Assembly: GCA_947460915.1 (NCBI GenBank)
Contig: CANHKJ010000040.1
Location: 1-16,283 of the forward strand
DNA from: Verrucomicrobiia bacterium
Lineage (GTDB): Bacteria; Verrucomicrobiota; Verrucomicrobiia; Verrucomicrobiales; Akkermansiaceae
DNA length: 16,283 bases
Reading direction: 5' to 3'
In this document: in pieces, positions 7,953 through 15,559 of the stretch
Numbering within the stretch: position 1 is the first letter of the stretch
Layout: every line of letters starts with the position of its first letter
Notes under the pieces: model-generated
Seen by the model: only the letters and a program-made list of their open reading frames with translations
What the model was told of the DNA's origin: nothing
The model's database searches: none
Translations under genes and position numbers: made by a program

Positions 7953-9035
7953 ATGATTCCAATCCATCAACTCAATGCCAGTCGATTCGAGACACCCGCA
8001 ATCCTCAAGCGGGTCGCCTCCGCGAGTCGTCGTCTCGCTGAGCTGAAGGGTTTGGCTACCAGCATTCCGCGCCAGAGTATTCTCGTCAACACGCTTTCGA
8101 TCCAAGAAGCCAAAGACAGTTCGGAGATTGAGAACATCGTCACCACGCACGACGAATTGTTTCGCGAGGACTTGAGCGCTCAGAGCCTGCTCAAGCCTGC
8201 GGCTAAGGAGGTCCTTCGCTACCGTCAGGCTCTCTGGACGGGTTACCGTTTTGTCCAAGAAAGCCAAATTCTTACCAACCGCCATTTGCTCGCGATCCAA
8301 GCGGAGTTAGAACAAAACGACGCTGGTTTCCGCACCGTTCCGGGAACGACGCTGAAAAACAATTTCGGTACAGTCATTTACACACCACCTCAGGACAACG
8401 ATACCATTGTGCGCCTGATGGATGATCTCGAGCGCTTTATCAATGATCCCTCACTCTTTGATGCCGATCCGCTGGTGAAAATGGCCTTGATTCATCATCG
8501 CTTCGAAAGCATTCACCCTTTTTATGATGGCAACGGACGCACCGGGCGCATTCTCAATGTCCTCTACCTCGTCAAGGAAGGGTTGCTCGATATCCCCGTT
8601 CTCTATCTCAGCCGCCACATCGTGCAGACGAAAGCAGATTACTACCGGCTTCTGCAGTCCGTTCGCACCGATGACACTTGGGAAGAATGGGTGCTTTATC
8701 TACTCACGGCAGTGGAAAACACCGCGACACAAGCGATTGGTGTCATTGGTGACATCAAAACGGCCCTCATGGATTACAAGCATCGCATCCGCTCCCAGCA
8801 CAGCAAAATCTACAGCCAAGACCTCATCAACAACCTTTTCACCCACCCCTACACCAAGATCGAGTTCATCGAGCGCGATCTGCACGTGTCTCGCCTCACT
8901 GCTGCGAAGTATCTCGATGCTCTCACCGCCTCGGGCTTTCTGCACAAACAGAAAATCGGACGCACCAACTACTACAGTAACCCCGCCCTGATCCGCATCC
9001 TGACGGGAGAAAACATGCGCAGCCCCCGTGCCTAG
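7953..9035 (+). CDS. Fic-family protein, class II (N-terminal inhibitory helix) with C-terminal winged helix
   Basis: A 360-aa Fic protein. The catalytic motif HPFYDGNGRTGR spans 188-199 with the essential H188, and matches HxFx(D/E)GNGRxxR completely, so nucleotide transfer (usually AMPylation of a target hydroxyl) is expected. The inhibitory motif (S/T)xxxE(G/N) is present as S56...E60-N61, placing it in class II, where the same chain blocks its own ATP site. A flap-like segment, NNFGTVIYTPP, lies at 136-146. Residues about 291-350 form a winged helix with a recognition helix near 312-325, an arrangement known from Shewanella SoFic. The gene lies between the restriction and methyltransferase genes, so it may regulate the RM locus or act as a guard toxin; neither is shown. 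No Shine-Dalgarno precedes the ATG. Confidence 0.92.
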   Translation: MIPIHQLNASRFETPAILKRVASASRRLAELKGLATSIPRQSILVNTLSIQEAKDSSEIENIVTTHDELFREDLSAQSLLKPAAKEVLRYRQALWTGYRFVQESQILTNRHLLAIQAELEQNDAGFRTVPGTTLKNNFGTVIYTPPQDNDTIVRLMDDLERFINDPSLFDADPLVKMALIHHRFESIHPFYDGNGRTGRILNVLYLVKEGLLDIPVLYLSRHIVQTKADYYRLLQSVRTDDTWEEWVLYLLTAVENTATQAIGVIGDIKTALMDYKHRIRSQHSKIYSQDLINNLFTHPYTKIEFIERDLHVSRLTAAKYLDALTASGFLHKQKIGRTNYYSNPALIRILTGENMRSPRA

Positions 9036-9051
9036 CCTATTCTTCATTCCC

Positions 9052-9087
9052 ATTTCAGCTTCTCAATATTTCAGAATTTCAGCTTCT
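9052..9087 (+). repeat. Short direct repeat ATTTCAGCTTCT upstream of mod
   Basis: The 12-mer ATTTCAGCTTCT occurs at 9052-9063 and 9076-9087, 24 bp apart, and its first seven bases recur at 9068-9074. The repeats fill most of the 60-bp gap between fic and mod. They could arise from local duplication or slippage; a regulatory role is possible but unsupported. Confidence 0.5.
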
Positions 9088-9095
9088 ACCTCAAC

Positions 9096-11729
9096 ATGCC
9101 CGCCAAGAAAAAGCCTACAATCTACAAAGCCGTCGAGACCATCAAGCACGACGACGCGAAGCGGAAGAATATTCCCTCCGCTGAGCAGCAGTCCATCGTG
9201 CAGAAGGAGCATGAACAGCCGAAGACCATTCGCTATCCGCGCAACACGGATCTCGATCCTCAACTGGTTTGGCGGGGTAAGGATGAGCAGGACTGGAGCG
9301 ACCTCGTGGTCCATGCGCCGCAGATTTACATTCAGGAAAAGGTCCACCCGAAGGCGCTCATCGATGACTTGTTGAAGCAGACCAAGGAACGCCAGCACGA
9401 CGAAGGAAATCTCACGCCCGACCTCTTCGCCGATTTCAACGGCATCCCCAAGGGCGCGGATAAGACCGAGTTCTACCAGCACGACCAGAACTGGTCCAAC
9501 CGCATGATCCTTGGCGATTCTCTCCAAGTCATGGCCAGCCTCGCCGAGCGTGAGGGCCTGCGCGGCAAGGTCCAGTGCATCTATTTCGACCCTCCCTACG
9601 GCATCAAGTTCAACAGCAACTTCCAGTGGTCCACCACCAGCCGCGACGTGAAGGACGGCAAGACCGACCACATCACCCGCGAACCCGAGCAGGTCAAAGC
9701 CTTCCGCGACACCTGGCGCGACGGCATCCATAGCTACCTCACCTATTTGCGGGATCGGCTCACCGTCGCCCGCGATCTTCTCACCGATTCCGGCTCCATC
9801 TTCGTGCAGATTGGGCCAGAAAATGTCCACCGCGTTCAGGCATTGCTTGATGAGGTTTTCGGCGACGAGAATATGCTCTCCGTCATTTCATTCTCGAAAT
9901 CGAGCAGCACAAATAGTCCAACCGGAAAAACAATGGTGCTGCCATCGACGGCAGACTTTCTCCTTTGGTATGCAAAGAGTGCGTCCCACACGAAATTTCG
10001 GCAGCTCTACAAGCCGAAGGAAGAAGGCTCATCATACGATGCGGTTTATACGAGAGGCAATGCGGACAACCCTTTCACTCTTTCAGACATCACGGCTCAA
10101 AAGCCAACCACCGTCTTCGACTTTGTGTTCGAGGGAAAAACGTTCAATCCACTTCCTCGTGGCTGGCGCACGACGAAGGGCAGCATGGATCGAGTTGGCC
10201 GCGCTGACCGTATTGAGCGTGTAAGCGGGTCAATCCGCTATCGTCAGTTCCTGAACGACTACCCGATTATTCCGCGTAACAATTTTTGGGCTGATACTGG
10301 AACGGGCAGTTTCACTGAGTCCAAAGTGTATGTCGTTCAGACAGCGCAAAAGGTCATCGAACGCTGCATCCTCATGACCACTGACCCCGGCGACCTCGTA
10401 CTCGATCCGACCTGCGGTTCCGGCACTACGGCCACTGTCGCCGAGCAATGGGGCCGCCGCTGGATTACGATTGACACGTCGCGCGTAGCGTTGGCGCTGG
10501 CTCGTGCCCGCATCATGGGTGCACGTTATCCCTTTTACCTGCTGGCCGATTCCCGGGAGGGCCAAATCAAGGAAGCCGAAGTCACCCGCACCGCGCCGAG
10601 TTCCCAGCCCACCCAGGGTAACATACGCCACGGCTTCGTTTATGAGCGAGTGCCTCACATTACGCTCAAGTCCATCGCTAACAACGCCGAGATCGATGTT
10701 ATCTGGGACAAGTGGCAGGCTGAACTTGAACCCTTACGCGAGAAATTGAACGGCGAACTCACAAAATCATGGCTAGAGTGGGAAATTCCTCGCGAGGCAG
10801 ACACCAAGTGGCCTGACAGCGCCAAAAATCTCCACGCTGAATGGTGGGAGTCCCGCATCGCCCGCCAGAAAGAAATTGATGCCTCCATCGCCGCCAAGGC
10901 GGAGTTTGAATATCTCTACGACAAACCATACGAGAATAAAAAAGCAGCGCGCGTCGCCGGACCTTTCACTGTCGAGAGCTTATCGCCCCATCGCATGCTC
11001 GGCGTGGATGAGGACGATGAATTGATTGACTCCCTTAAGGATGACTCCCCCGAGTATGGTGCCAAGCAATCCTTTCCTCAGATGATCTTGGAAAACCTCA
11101 GGATTGCCGGCGTGCAGCAAGCACATAAAGAAGACCGCATCACCTTTACCTCTCTGACTCCATGGCCCGGTGAAGGCAATATTTGTGCCGTAGGCTGTTA
11201 CATGGAGGGAGATACCCAGAAACGCGCGGGCATTTTCATCGGCCCCGAGTTCGGCACCGTCCAGCGCGCAGATCTCGCCGAAGCCGCCCGCGAGTGCGGC
11301 GATGCCGGATTCGATGTGCTCATCGCCTGCGCCTTCAACTACGAGGCTCACACTACCGACTTCAATAAACTCGGTCGCATCACAGTCCTCAAGGCTCGCA
11401 TGAATGCCGATCTCCACATGTCAGAGGACCTCAAGAATACGGGTAAGGGCAACCTCTTCGTCATCTTCGGCGAGCCAGACATCGACCTTCTCACGGAGAC
11501 CGATGGCAAACTGCGCATCAAAGTCAACGGCGTGGACGTCTTCAAACCTCAAACCGGCGAAGTCATCAGCCACGGTGCCGACGGCATCGCCTGCTGGTTC
11601 ATTGACACCGACTATAACGGCGAAAGCTTCTTCGTCCGCCACGCCTACTTCCTAGGCGCCAACGACCCCTACAGCTCCCTAAAAACCACCCTAAAACCGA
11701 AATCGACTCCGAAGCATGGTCCACATTAA
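9096..11729 (+). CDS. Site-specific DNA-methyltransferase, beta-class amino-MTase (type III Mod-like), C-terminally frameshifted
   Basis: An 877-aa DNA methyltransferase that would use S-adenosylmethionine to methylate an exocyclic amino group (probably adenine-N6) and protect host DNA from the restriction subunit encoded upstream. The catalytic motif DPPY (D165-Y168) precedes the SAM-binding motif DPTCGSG (437-443), the order typical of the beta class and of type III Mod proteins. The region between and after these motifs presumably includes target recognition. The reading frame ends with the foreign-looking tail PKSTPKHGPH. In the -1 frame the sequence continues as a family-like C-terminus to 11833 (see the separate entry). 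The break is most simply one missing A in the A-run at 11693-11696. The catalytic core is intact, so activity may persist, but the last 45 native residues are lost unless slippage restores them. Confidence 0.9.
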   Translation: MPAKKKPTIYKAVETIKHDDAKRKNIPSAEQQSIVQKEHEQPKTIRYPRNTDLDPQLVWRGKDEQDWSDLVVHAPQIYIQEKVHPKALIDDLLKQTKERQHDEGNLTPDLFADFNGIPKGADKTEFYQHDQNWSNRMILGDSLQVMASLAEREGLRGKVQCIYFDPPYGIKFNSNFQWSTTSRDVKDGKTDHITREPEQVKAFRDTWRDGIHSYLTYLRDRLTVARDLLTDSGSIFVQIGPENVHRVQALLDEVFGDENMLSVISFSKSSSTNSPTGKTMVLPSTADFLLWYAKSASHTKFRQLYKPKEEGSSYDAVYTRGNADNPFTLSDITAQKPTTVFDFVFEGKTFNPLPRGWRTTKGSMDRVGRADRIERVSGSIRYRQFLNDYPIIPRNNFWADTGTGSFTESKVYVVQTAQKVIERCILMTTDPGDLVLDPTCGSGTTATVAEQWGRRWITIDTSRVALALARARIMGARYPFYLLADSREGQIKEAEVTRTAPSSQPTQGNIRHGFVYERVPHITLKSIANNAEIDVIWDKWQAELEPLREKLNGELTKSWLEWEIPREADTKWPDSAKNLHAEWWESRIARQKEIDASIAAKAEFEYLYDKPYENKKAARVAGPFTVESLSPHRMLGVDEDDELIDSLKDDSPEYGAKQSFPQMILENLRIAGVQQAHKEDRITFTSLTPWPGEGNICAVGCYMEGDTQKRAGIFIGPEFGTVQRADLAEAARECGDAGFDVLIACAFNYEAHTTDFNKLGRITVLKARMNADLHMSEDLKNTGKGNLFVIFGEPDIDLLTETDGKLRIKVNGVDVFKPQTGEVISHGADGIACWFIDTDYNGESFFVRHAYFLGANDPYSSLKTTLKPKSTPKHGPH

Positions 11730-11833
11730 ACAGCGACACCTCCCGCCCCTTCGACAAACCGAAACAAGGAAGAATCGCCGTGAAAGTCATCAACCACCTG
11801 GGGGATGAGGTGATGAAGGTTTTTCGGGTGTAA
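11696..11833 (+). pseudogene. Out-of-frame remnant of the methyltransferase C-terminus
   Basis: Read in the frame starting at 11696, the DNA encodes 45 residues beginning TEIDSEAWSTLNSD and ending in GRIAVKVINHLGDEVMKV-FRV before a TAA at 11831-11833. This resembles the conserved C-terminus I recall for Mod-like methyltransferases. It has no start codon of its own at a sensible place and joins smoothly to LK (residues 866-867) of the upstream gene if one A is added, giving a 912-aa protein. It is therefore the displaced end of that gene, not an independent one. A one-base assembly or sequencing error is an alternative explanation. Confidence 0.8.
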
Positions 11834-11886
11834 TTTTATCTGGACTTTGTTTTGTTGCAATATTATTACTTCCCAGCAAATGATTT

Positions 11887-12975
11887 ATGAAAGTTGATTT
11901 TCTCCAGCCACGGTTCGACGGAGCCCGATTCAACGAACATACGCTACCTCTGGAGGTGGCGAAGGACTTGGCTGCTTACGAGACGCTAGTTGTTGAATTG
12001 GCTAAGCGACTGTATCTGCAAGATCATACAGATCGTCAAAGAGTTCCTAAGGGATTCGGTGCAGATTTTCATTTGCACCTTGAAAGAATCGACGAAGGTT
12101 CGGCCAAACCGATGTTGGCAGTGGTAGCAGCTGGGGCACTTGCGTTAGGTGATGGAGTTAACACTTATTTTGAGCGTGCGCGCGAATTAATTACGCAGTG
12201 TATCGGTGCGGTAGATGGCGCTTTACCTGCTGAATTTCCTAACGATTTGTTGGTTTATTTTAATCAAATTGGGCGTTCTCTACGTCCTGACGAAACAATT
12301 GAATTTCTGGGTGCTGATCAGAGTGTAGCTAGACTCACTCCCGAAAGTAGAAAAAAACTTGTACTTGCGGCATCAACGGTTTATGAACGTCCAGTTGAAC
12401 TTACAGGTACGATCATCGAAGCAAATTGGGAAAAATCCACATTTCAGATGCGGATGACAGATGGAGCGGTACGTACGGTTCCCATGCCAGAAAGTTTCCA
12501 TCCGCAGGCAAGGATTTATGGGGGAAAAGTACGTGATCAAATCACAGTGTTTGGTATCGGAGTGTTTGATTCTTGGGACCGACTCCAGAAGGTTAACTCC
12601 GTAGATTCGCTAGAGGTTCAACAAAATTTTCAGATGGCAGCACGCTTCGATGAGTTGCGCGCGCTAGAAAATGGCTGGTATGACGGTTCTGGCAGTGCGC
12701 CTGACAAAGATGCCTTGGATCAAATCGCAGATCGATTGATCGCTCATTATCCTGAGGGTTTGCCGTTGCCTGCGATTATTCCCACGCCCGAAGGCAATCT
12801 CCTCCTAGAATGGCAAAGTGAAGGCGATCCATCTGTCGATGTAAATTTGACAGACCTGACAGCTGATTTTCATGCATTTCGAGATAATCGTGATGTAGAA
12901 GACGCCTTTACCCTGTCTGATTTAAATGAGTGGAAGCGTCTGTTTACAACTTTAGCTCAAAACGTTCAGATTTGA
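11887..12975 (+). CDS. Uncharacterised protein, first gene of a three-gene cassette
   Basis: A 362-aa protein I cannot assign to a function. Three regions are visible. Residues 1 to about 165 are mostly helical. Residues about 170-245 look like a small beta-barrel (pattern: ELTGTIIEANW, then a strand-rich stretch, then ITVFGIGVFDSWDRLQKV). The C-terminal region carries GWYDG (263-267) and IPTPEGNLLLEW (298-309), resembling a Trp/Gly motif pair in small uncharacterised bacterial proteins of accessory regions. No signal peptide or membrane segment is seen. The stop lies 5 bp before the next gene's ATG, so co-transcription with it and the helicase gene is very likely. Codon use is clearly more A/T-rich than in mod (a 60-nt sample at 12241 is about 35% GC against about 57% at 9481), suggesting a separate origin. 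Confidence 0.85.
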   Translation: MKVDFLQPRFDGARFNEHTLPLEVAKDLAAYETLVVELAKRLYLQDHTDRQRVPKGFGADFHLHLERIDEGSAKPMLAVVAAGALALGDGVNTYFERARELITQCIGAVDGALPAEFPNDLLVYFNQIGRSLRPDETIEFLGADQSVARLTPESRKKLVLAASTVYERPVELTGTIIEANWEKSTFQMRMTDGAVRTVPMPESFHPQARIYGGKVRDQITVFGIGVFDSWDRLQKVNSVDSLEVQQNFQMAARFDELRALENGWYDGSGSAPDKDALDQIADRLIAHYPEGLPLPAIIPTPEGNLLLEWQSEGDPSVDVNLTDLTADFHAFRDNRDVEDAFTLSDLNEWKRLFTTLAQNVQI

Positions 12976-12980
12976 CCCGC

Positions 12981-13355
12981 ATGAATTCAAATACACTTCT
13001 ATTGCGGCAAGTGCACCCTGGTTTCTTGTCGGATAATCAAATAACGAGTCAGGCGTTCATGCCTTTTCCCAGAGATGATGGGAAATTATCGGTTTATGAC
13101 GGGGATCAGATTAATGCGGCCGATTCTTACGCGCATTACACCGAAATTCTGCAGAATCTATCTGCGGGTGTTTGGGCTGTTACAAAGGCGGAAGCAGATG
13201 CTGAAGGTGTAATGGGGGCACCAGATCCTTTACCTGATTTCGCAGCACACGCAAAAATCGATTTTGGTGATCGTAACGAGAAAGCATGCCGTAAGATCGC
13301 TAAACGTTTGAAGGCAATGGCTATTGCAAGAGGATGTCAGTTTATACCTGGATAA
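12981..13355 (+). CDS. Uncharacterised 124-aa protein, second gene of the cassette
   Basis: A small soluble protein with no recognised domain. Its pattern, LLLRQVHPGFL (6-16), SQAFMPFPRDDGKLSVYDGD (23-42), GVWAVTKAE (63-71) and AKRLKAMAIARG (107-118), resembles a widespread family of short uncharacterised proteins I recall next to other unknown genes; this was not checked. The ATG at 12981 is preferred over the upstream in-frame GTG at 12930, which would overlap the previous gene by 46 bp and add residues outside the family-like pattern. It is spaced 5 bp after the first cassette gene and 13 bp before the helicase ATG. Size and position would suit an antitoxin, an immunity factor or an adaptor for the RelE-like helicase, but this is inference only. 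Confidence 0.82.
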   Translation: MNSNTLLLRQVHPGFLSDNQITSQAFMPFPRDDGKLSVYDGDQINAADSYAHYTEILQNLSAGVWAVTKAEADAEGVMGAPDPLPDFAAHAKIDFGDRNEKACRKIAKRLKAMAIARGCQFIPG

Positions 13356-13368
13356 AAGTTTCGGTGTC

Positions 13369-15438
13369 ATGAACTTCCTCATCTCTGACACATTCACCGA
13401 CAGCCTTTCTCGTCTCACCAATGACGAGCAAAGGGCAGTAAAAACGACGGCATTTGACTTGCAGATGAACCCTGCGGGTAATGGCATGAGTTTTCACAAG
13501 CTAGACAAGGCGAAGGACAAAAACTTTTGGTCGGTGCGTGTGAACGGGGACATTCGCATCATCGTTCATAAAACCTCGGGCAGTCTATTGCTGTGCTACG
13601 TGGATCATCACGATAAAGCCTATGATTGGGCAGAGCGTCGCAAGCTGGAAACTCATCCTAGCACGGGTGCAGCGCAGCTTGTGGAAATTCGTGAGACTGT
13701 TACCGAGATCGTGATTCCTGTCTATGTGCAGACGGAATTGCCGATGCCGAGCAAGATGGCTTTGTTTGCCCACAAGAGCGATGAAGAACTTCTCGGCTAT
13801 GGTGTGCCTTCAGAATGGCTTTCTGACGTGCGACAGGCAACCGAAGACACGCTGCTGTTTCTGGCCGATCGTTTGCCCGGCGAAGCTGCTGAAGCATTGC
13901 TCGAAATCGCCACGGGTGGCAAACCACGGATCGCAAAAACCGAAGTGCCGATTTCCGACCCATTCCAGCATCCCGATGCGCAACGTCGATTCCGCGTGAT
14001 GACCAACGTGGAAGAACTTCAGCAAGCTCTCGATTTTCCTTGGGAAAAATGGACAGTGTTTCTGCACCCTGAGCAGCGGCAGTGGGTAGACCGCGTCTAC
14101 AACGGACCTGCACGGGTTTCTGGATCGGCCGGTACTGGCAAAACAATAGTGGCACTCCACCGCGCGGCACATCTCGCCCGGATTAATCCCGAATCCCGGG
14201 TTTTGCTGGCGACATTTTCTGATGCTCTATCTCACTCGCTTCACACCAAGCTCAAACGATTGATCGGTAGCGAGCCACTGCTTGGGGAGCGCATTGACGT
14301 ACACTCTCTCGAATCACTTGCCATGCGACTCTACAAGGCTAATTGCGGTCCAGTGAAGTTGGCTTCGCGCCAAAAGGTCAAAGAGATCATGCGATCAGCA
14401 TCAGGAGCGGTTGCAGGGCACAAGTTTGGCTTCGCCTTTCTTCTCGCTGAATGGGAGCACGTCGTGGATGCATGGCAGTTAAAGACCTGGGAAAGCTATC
14501 GTGATGTCTCTAGACTCGGTCGCAAAACACGACTGCCCGAAGCACAACGCATCGTATTGTGGTTGATCTTTGAGCAAATGATCGAAGAGCTCAAAACGAC
14601 AGGACTTATGACTTCGTCAGAGGTTTTCACGGCGCTAGCGAAAGCATTTGCCGTGAAAAATCCTCCTTATGATTTTGCAGTTGTGGACGAGTGCCAGGAT
14701 CTCAGTATTTCGCAGTTGCGTTTCTTTGCTGCGTTAGGTGGAGCCCGTCCTGATGCCTTGTTCTTCGCTGGCGATGTGGGTCAGAGGATATTTCAACAAC
14801 CCTTTTCATGGAAATCACTGGGCGTGGACATTCGGGGACGTGCGCGAAATCTCCGCATTAACTACCGAACCTCACATCAAATCCGTCAACAAGCTGACAG
14901 ATTACTCGGCCCCGAAGTTGCTGACGTGGATGGCAATCGAGAGGACCGCAGTGACACCATTTCTGTATTCAATGGACCGCCGCCAAAGATTCTGACATTT
15001 TCCGATGAGATCAAAGAGCAGCAAGCCGCAGCTGATTGGCTAACAGAACAGATTCATCGGGGGATTCTTGCACATGAGTTGGGCGTCTTTGTGCGCTCCG
15101 AAAAGCAATTTTATCGAGCCGAAGCAGCTCTCACAATGGCAGGCATCCCCTACAAAATTCTCGATGAGCACGTTGAAATGATCAGTGGAAGCGCATCGAT
15201 TAGCTCTATGCACCTCGCCAAAGGTTTGGAATTTCGCGCTGTGGCTCTGATGGCCTGCGATGATGAAATCATCCCACTCCAAGAAAGAATTGAGACAGTT
15301 GGTGACGATGCGGATCTTCAAGAAATCTATGACACTGAGAGGCAACTGCTCTATGTTGCCTGCACCCGTGCTCGGGATCATTTGCTAATCACTGGCATCG
15401 ACCCCGTTTCCGAGTTTCTTGATGATCTCACAATCTAG
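13369..15438 (+). CDS. UvrD/Rep-type superfamily 1 helicase with N-terminal RelE/ParE-like toxin domain
   Basis: A 689-aa fusion protein. Residues 1 to about 92 look like a RelE/ParE-fold toxin: a helical start (SDTFTDSLSRLTNDEQ), the HKL segment (43-45), FWSVRVNGDIRII (53-65) and YVDHHDKAYDWAERR (77-91), the last resembling the C-terminal strand and helix of RelE/Txe-type toxins. After a linker comes an SF1A helicase: Walker A GTGKT (255-259), Walker B DECQD (440-444), GD and Q residues of motif III (GDVGQRIF), motif IV LRINYRTS, motif V HLAKGLEF and motif VI TRAR (666-669). It should translocate on DNA using ATP; whether the toxin domain cleaves RNA is unknown. The ATG at 13369 starts exactly at the toxin-fold N-terminus and leaves a 13-bp gap; a TTG at 13324 would overlap the upstream gene. 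Confidence 0.88.
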   Translation: MNFLISDTFTDSLSRLTNDEQRAVKTTAFDLQMNPAGNGMSFHKLDKAKDKNFWSVRVNGDIRIIVHKTSGSLLLCYVDHHDKAYDWAERRKLETHPSTGAAQLVEIRETVTEIVIPVYVQTELPMPSKMALFAHKSDEELLGYGVPSEWLSDVRQATEDTLLFLADRLPGEAAEALLEIATGGKPRIAKTEVPISDPFQHPDAQRRFRVMTNVEELQQALDFPWEKWTVFLHPEQRQWVDRVYNGPARVSGSAGTGKTIVALHRAAHLARINPESRVLLATFSDALSHSLHTKLKRLIGSEPLLGERIDVHSLESLAMRLYKANCGPVKLASRQKVKEIMRSASGAVAGHKFGFAFLLAEWEHVVDAWQLKTWESYRDVSRLGRKTRLPEAQRIVLWLIFEQMIEELKTTGLMTSSEVFTALAKAFAVKNPPYDFAVVDECQDLSISQLRFFAALGGARPDALFFAGDVGQRIFQQPFSWKSLGVDIRGRARNLRINYRTSHQIRQQADRLLGPEVADVDGNREDRSDTISVFNGPPPKILTFSDEIKEQQAAADWLTEQIHRGILAHELGVFVRSEKQFYRAEAALTMAGIPYKILDEHVEMISGSASISSMHLAKGLEFRAVALMACDDEIIPLQERIETVGDDADLQEIYDTERQLLYVACTRARDHLLITGIDPVSEFLDDLTI

Positions 15439-15559
15439 CAGCAAATAGGGCTAGGATGCACACTCTTTAGTGAGTGTGTTTTGCTCTATTTCGTGGTGAA
15501 AGCCTGCTTACTGGTATAGCGTTTTACCCTGCCGTGTGGGGCTGGGGGGAGTGGATTTC
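15439..15559. other. Convergent intergenic region between the helicase genes
   Basis: This 121-bp region separates the plus-strand RelE-UvrD gene from the minus-strand RhlE-like gene. Beyond the terminator at 15459-15482 nothing clear was found: no second hairpin with a T-run for the minus-strand gene, no tRNA and no att-like repeat. It marks the right edge of the accessory region. Confidence 0.55.
15459..15482 (+). terminator. Intrinsic terminator after the RelE-UvrD gene
   Basis: A perfect 7-bp stem, CACACTC and GAGTGTG, with loop TTTAGT is followed directly by TTTT and then a T-rich stretch (GCTCTATTT). It lies 20 bp after the helicase stop codon and closes the plus-strand cassette before the convergent helicase gene. 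The minus-strand side lacks a T-run, so it is probably unidirectional. Confidence 0.8.

Noticed and set aside
9063..9830. A 255-codon minus-strand ORF opposite the start of mod
   Set aside because: It lies opposite the methyltransferase catalytic region and has no recognisable motif. Its length follows from the GC-rich codon pattern of mod.
11841..11869. TGGACT - 17 bp - TATTAC as a promoter for the cassette
   Set aside because: Both boxes match consensus at only four of six positions and the resulting leader would be about 11 nt. It is not strong enough to annotate.
12930..12980. GTG start for the 124-aa protein
   Set aside because: It would overlap the previous gene by 46 bp and add 17 residues. 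The ATG at 12981 lies 5 bp after the previous stop.
4481..15509. The 8-mer GCCTGCTT at both edges of the accessory region (4481 and near 15503) as an att-like direct repeat
   Set aside because: Eight bases are expected by chance at this scale, and one copy is part of the hairpin after cysA. There is no integrase.
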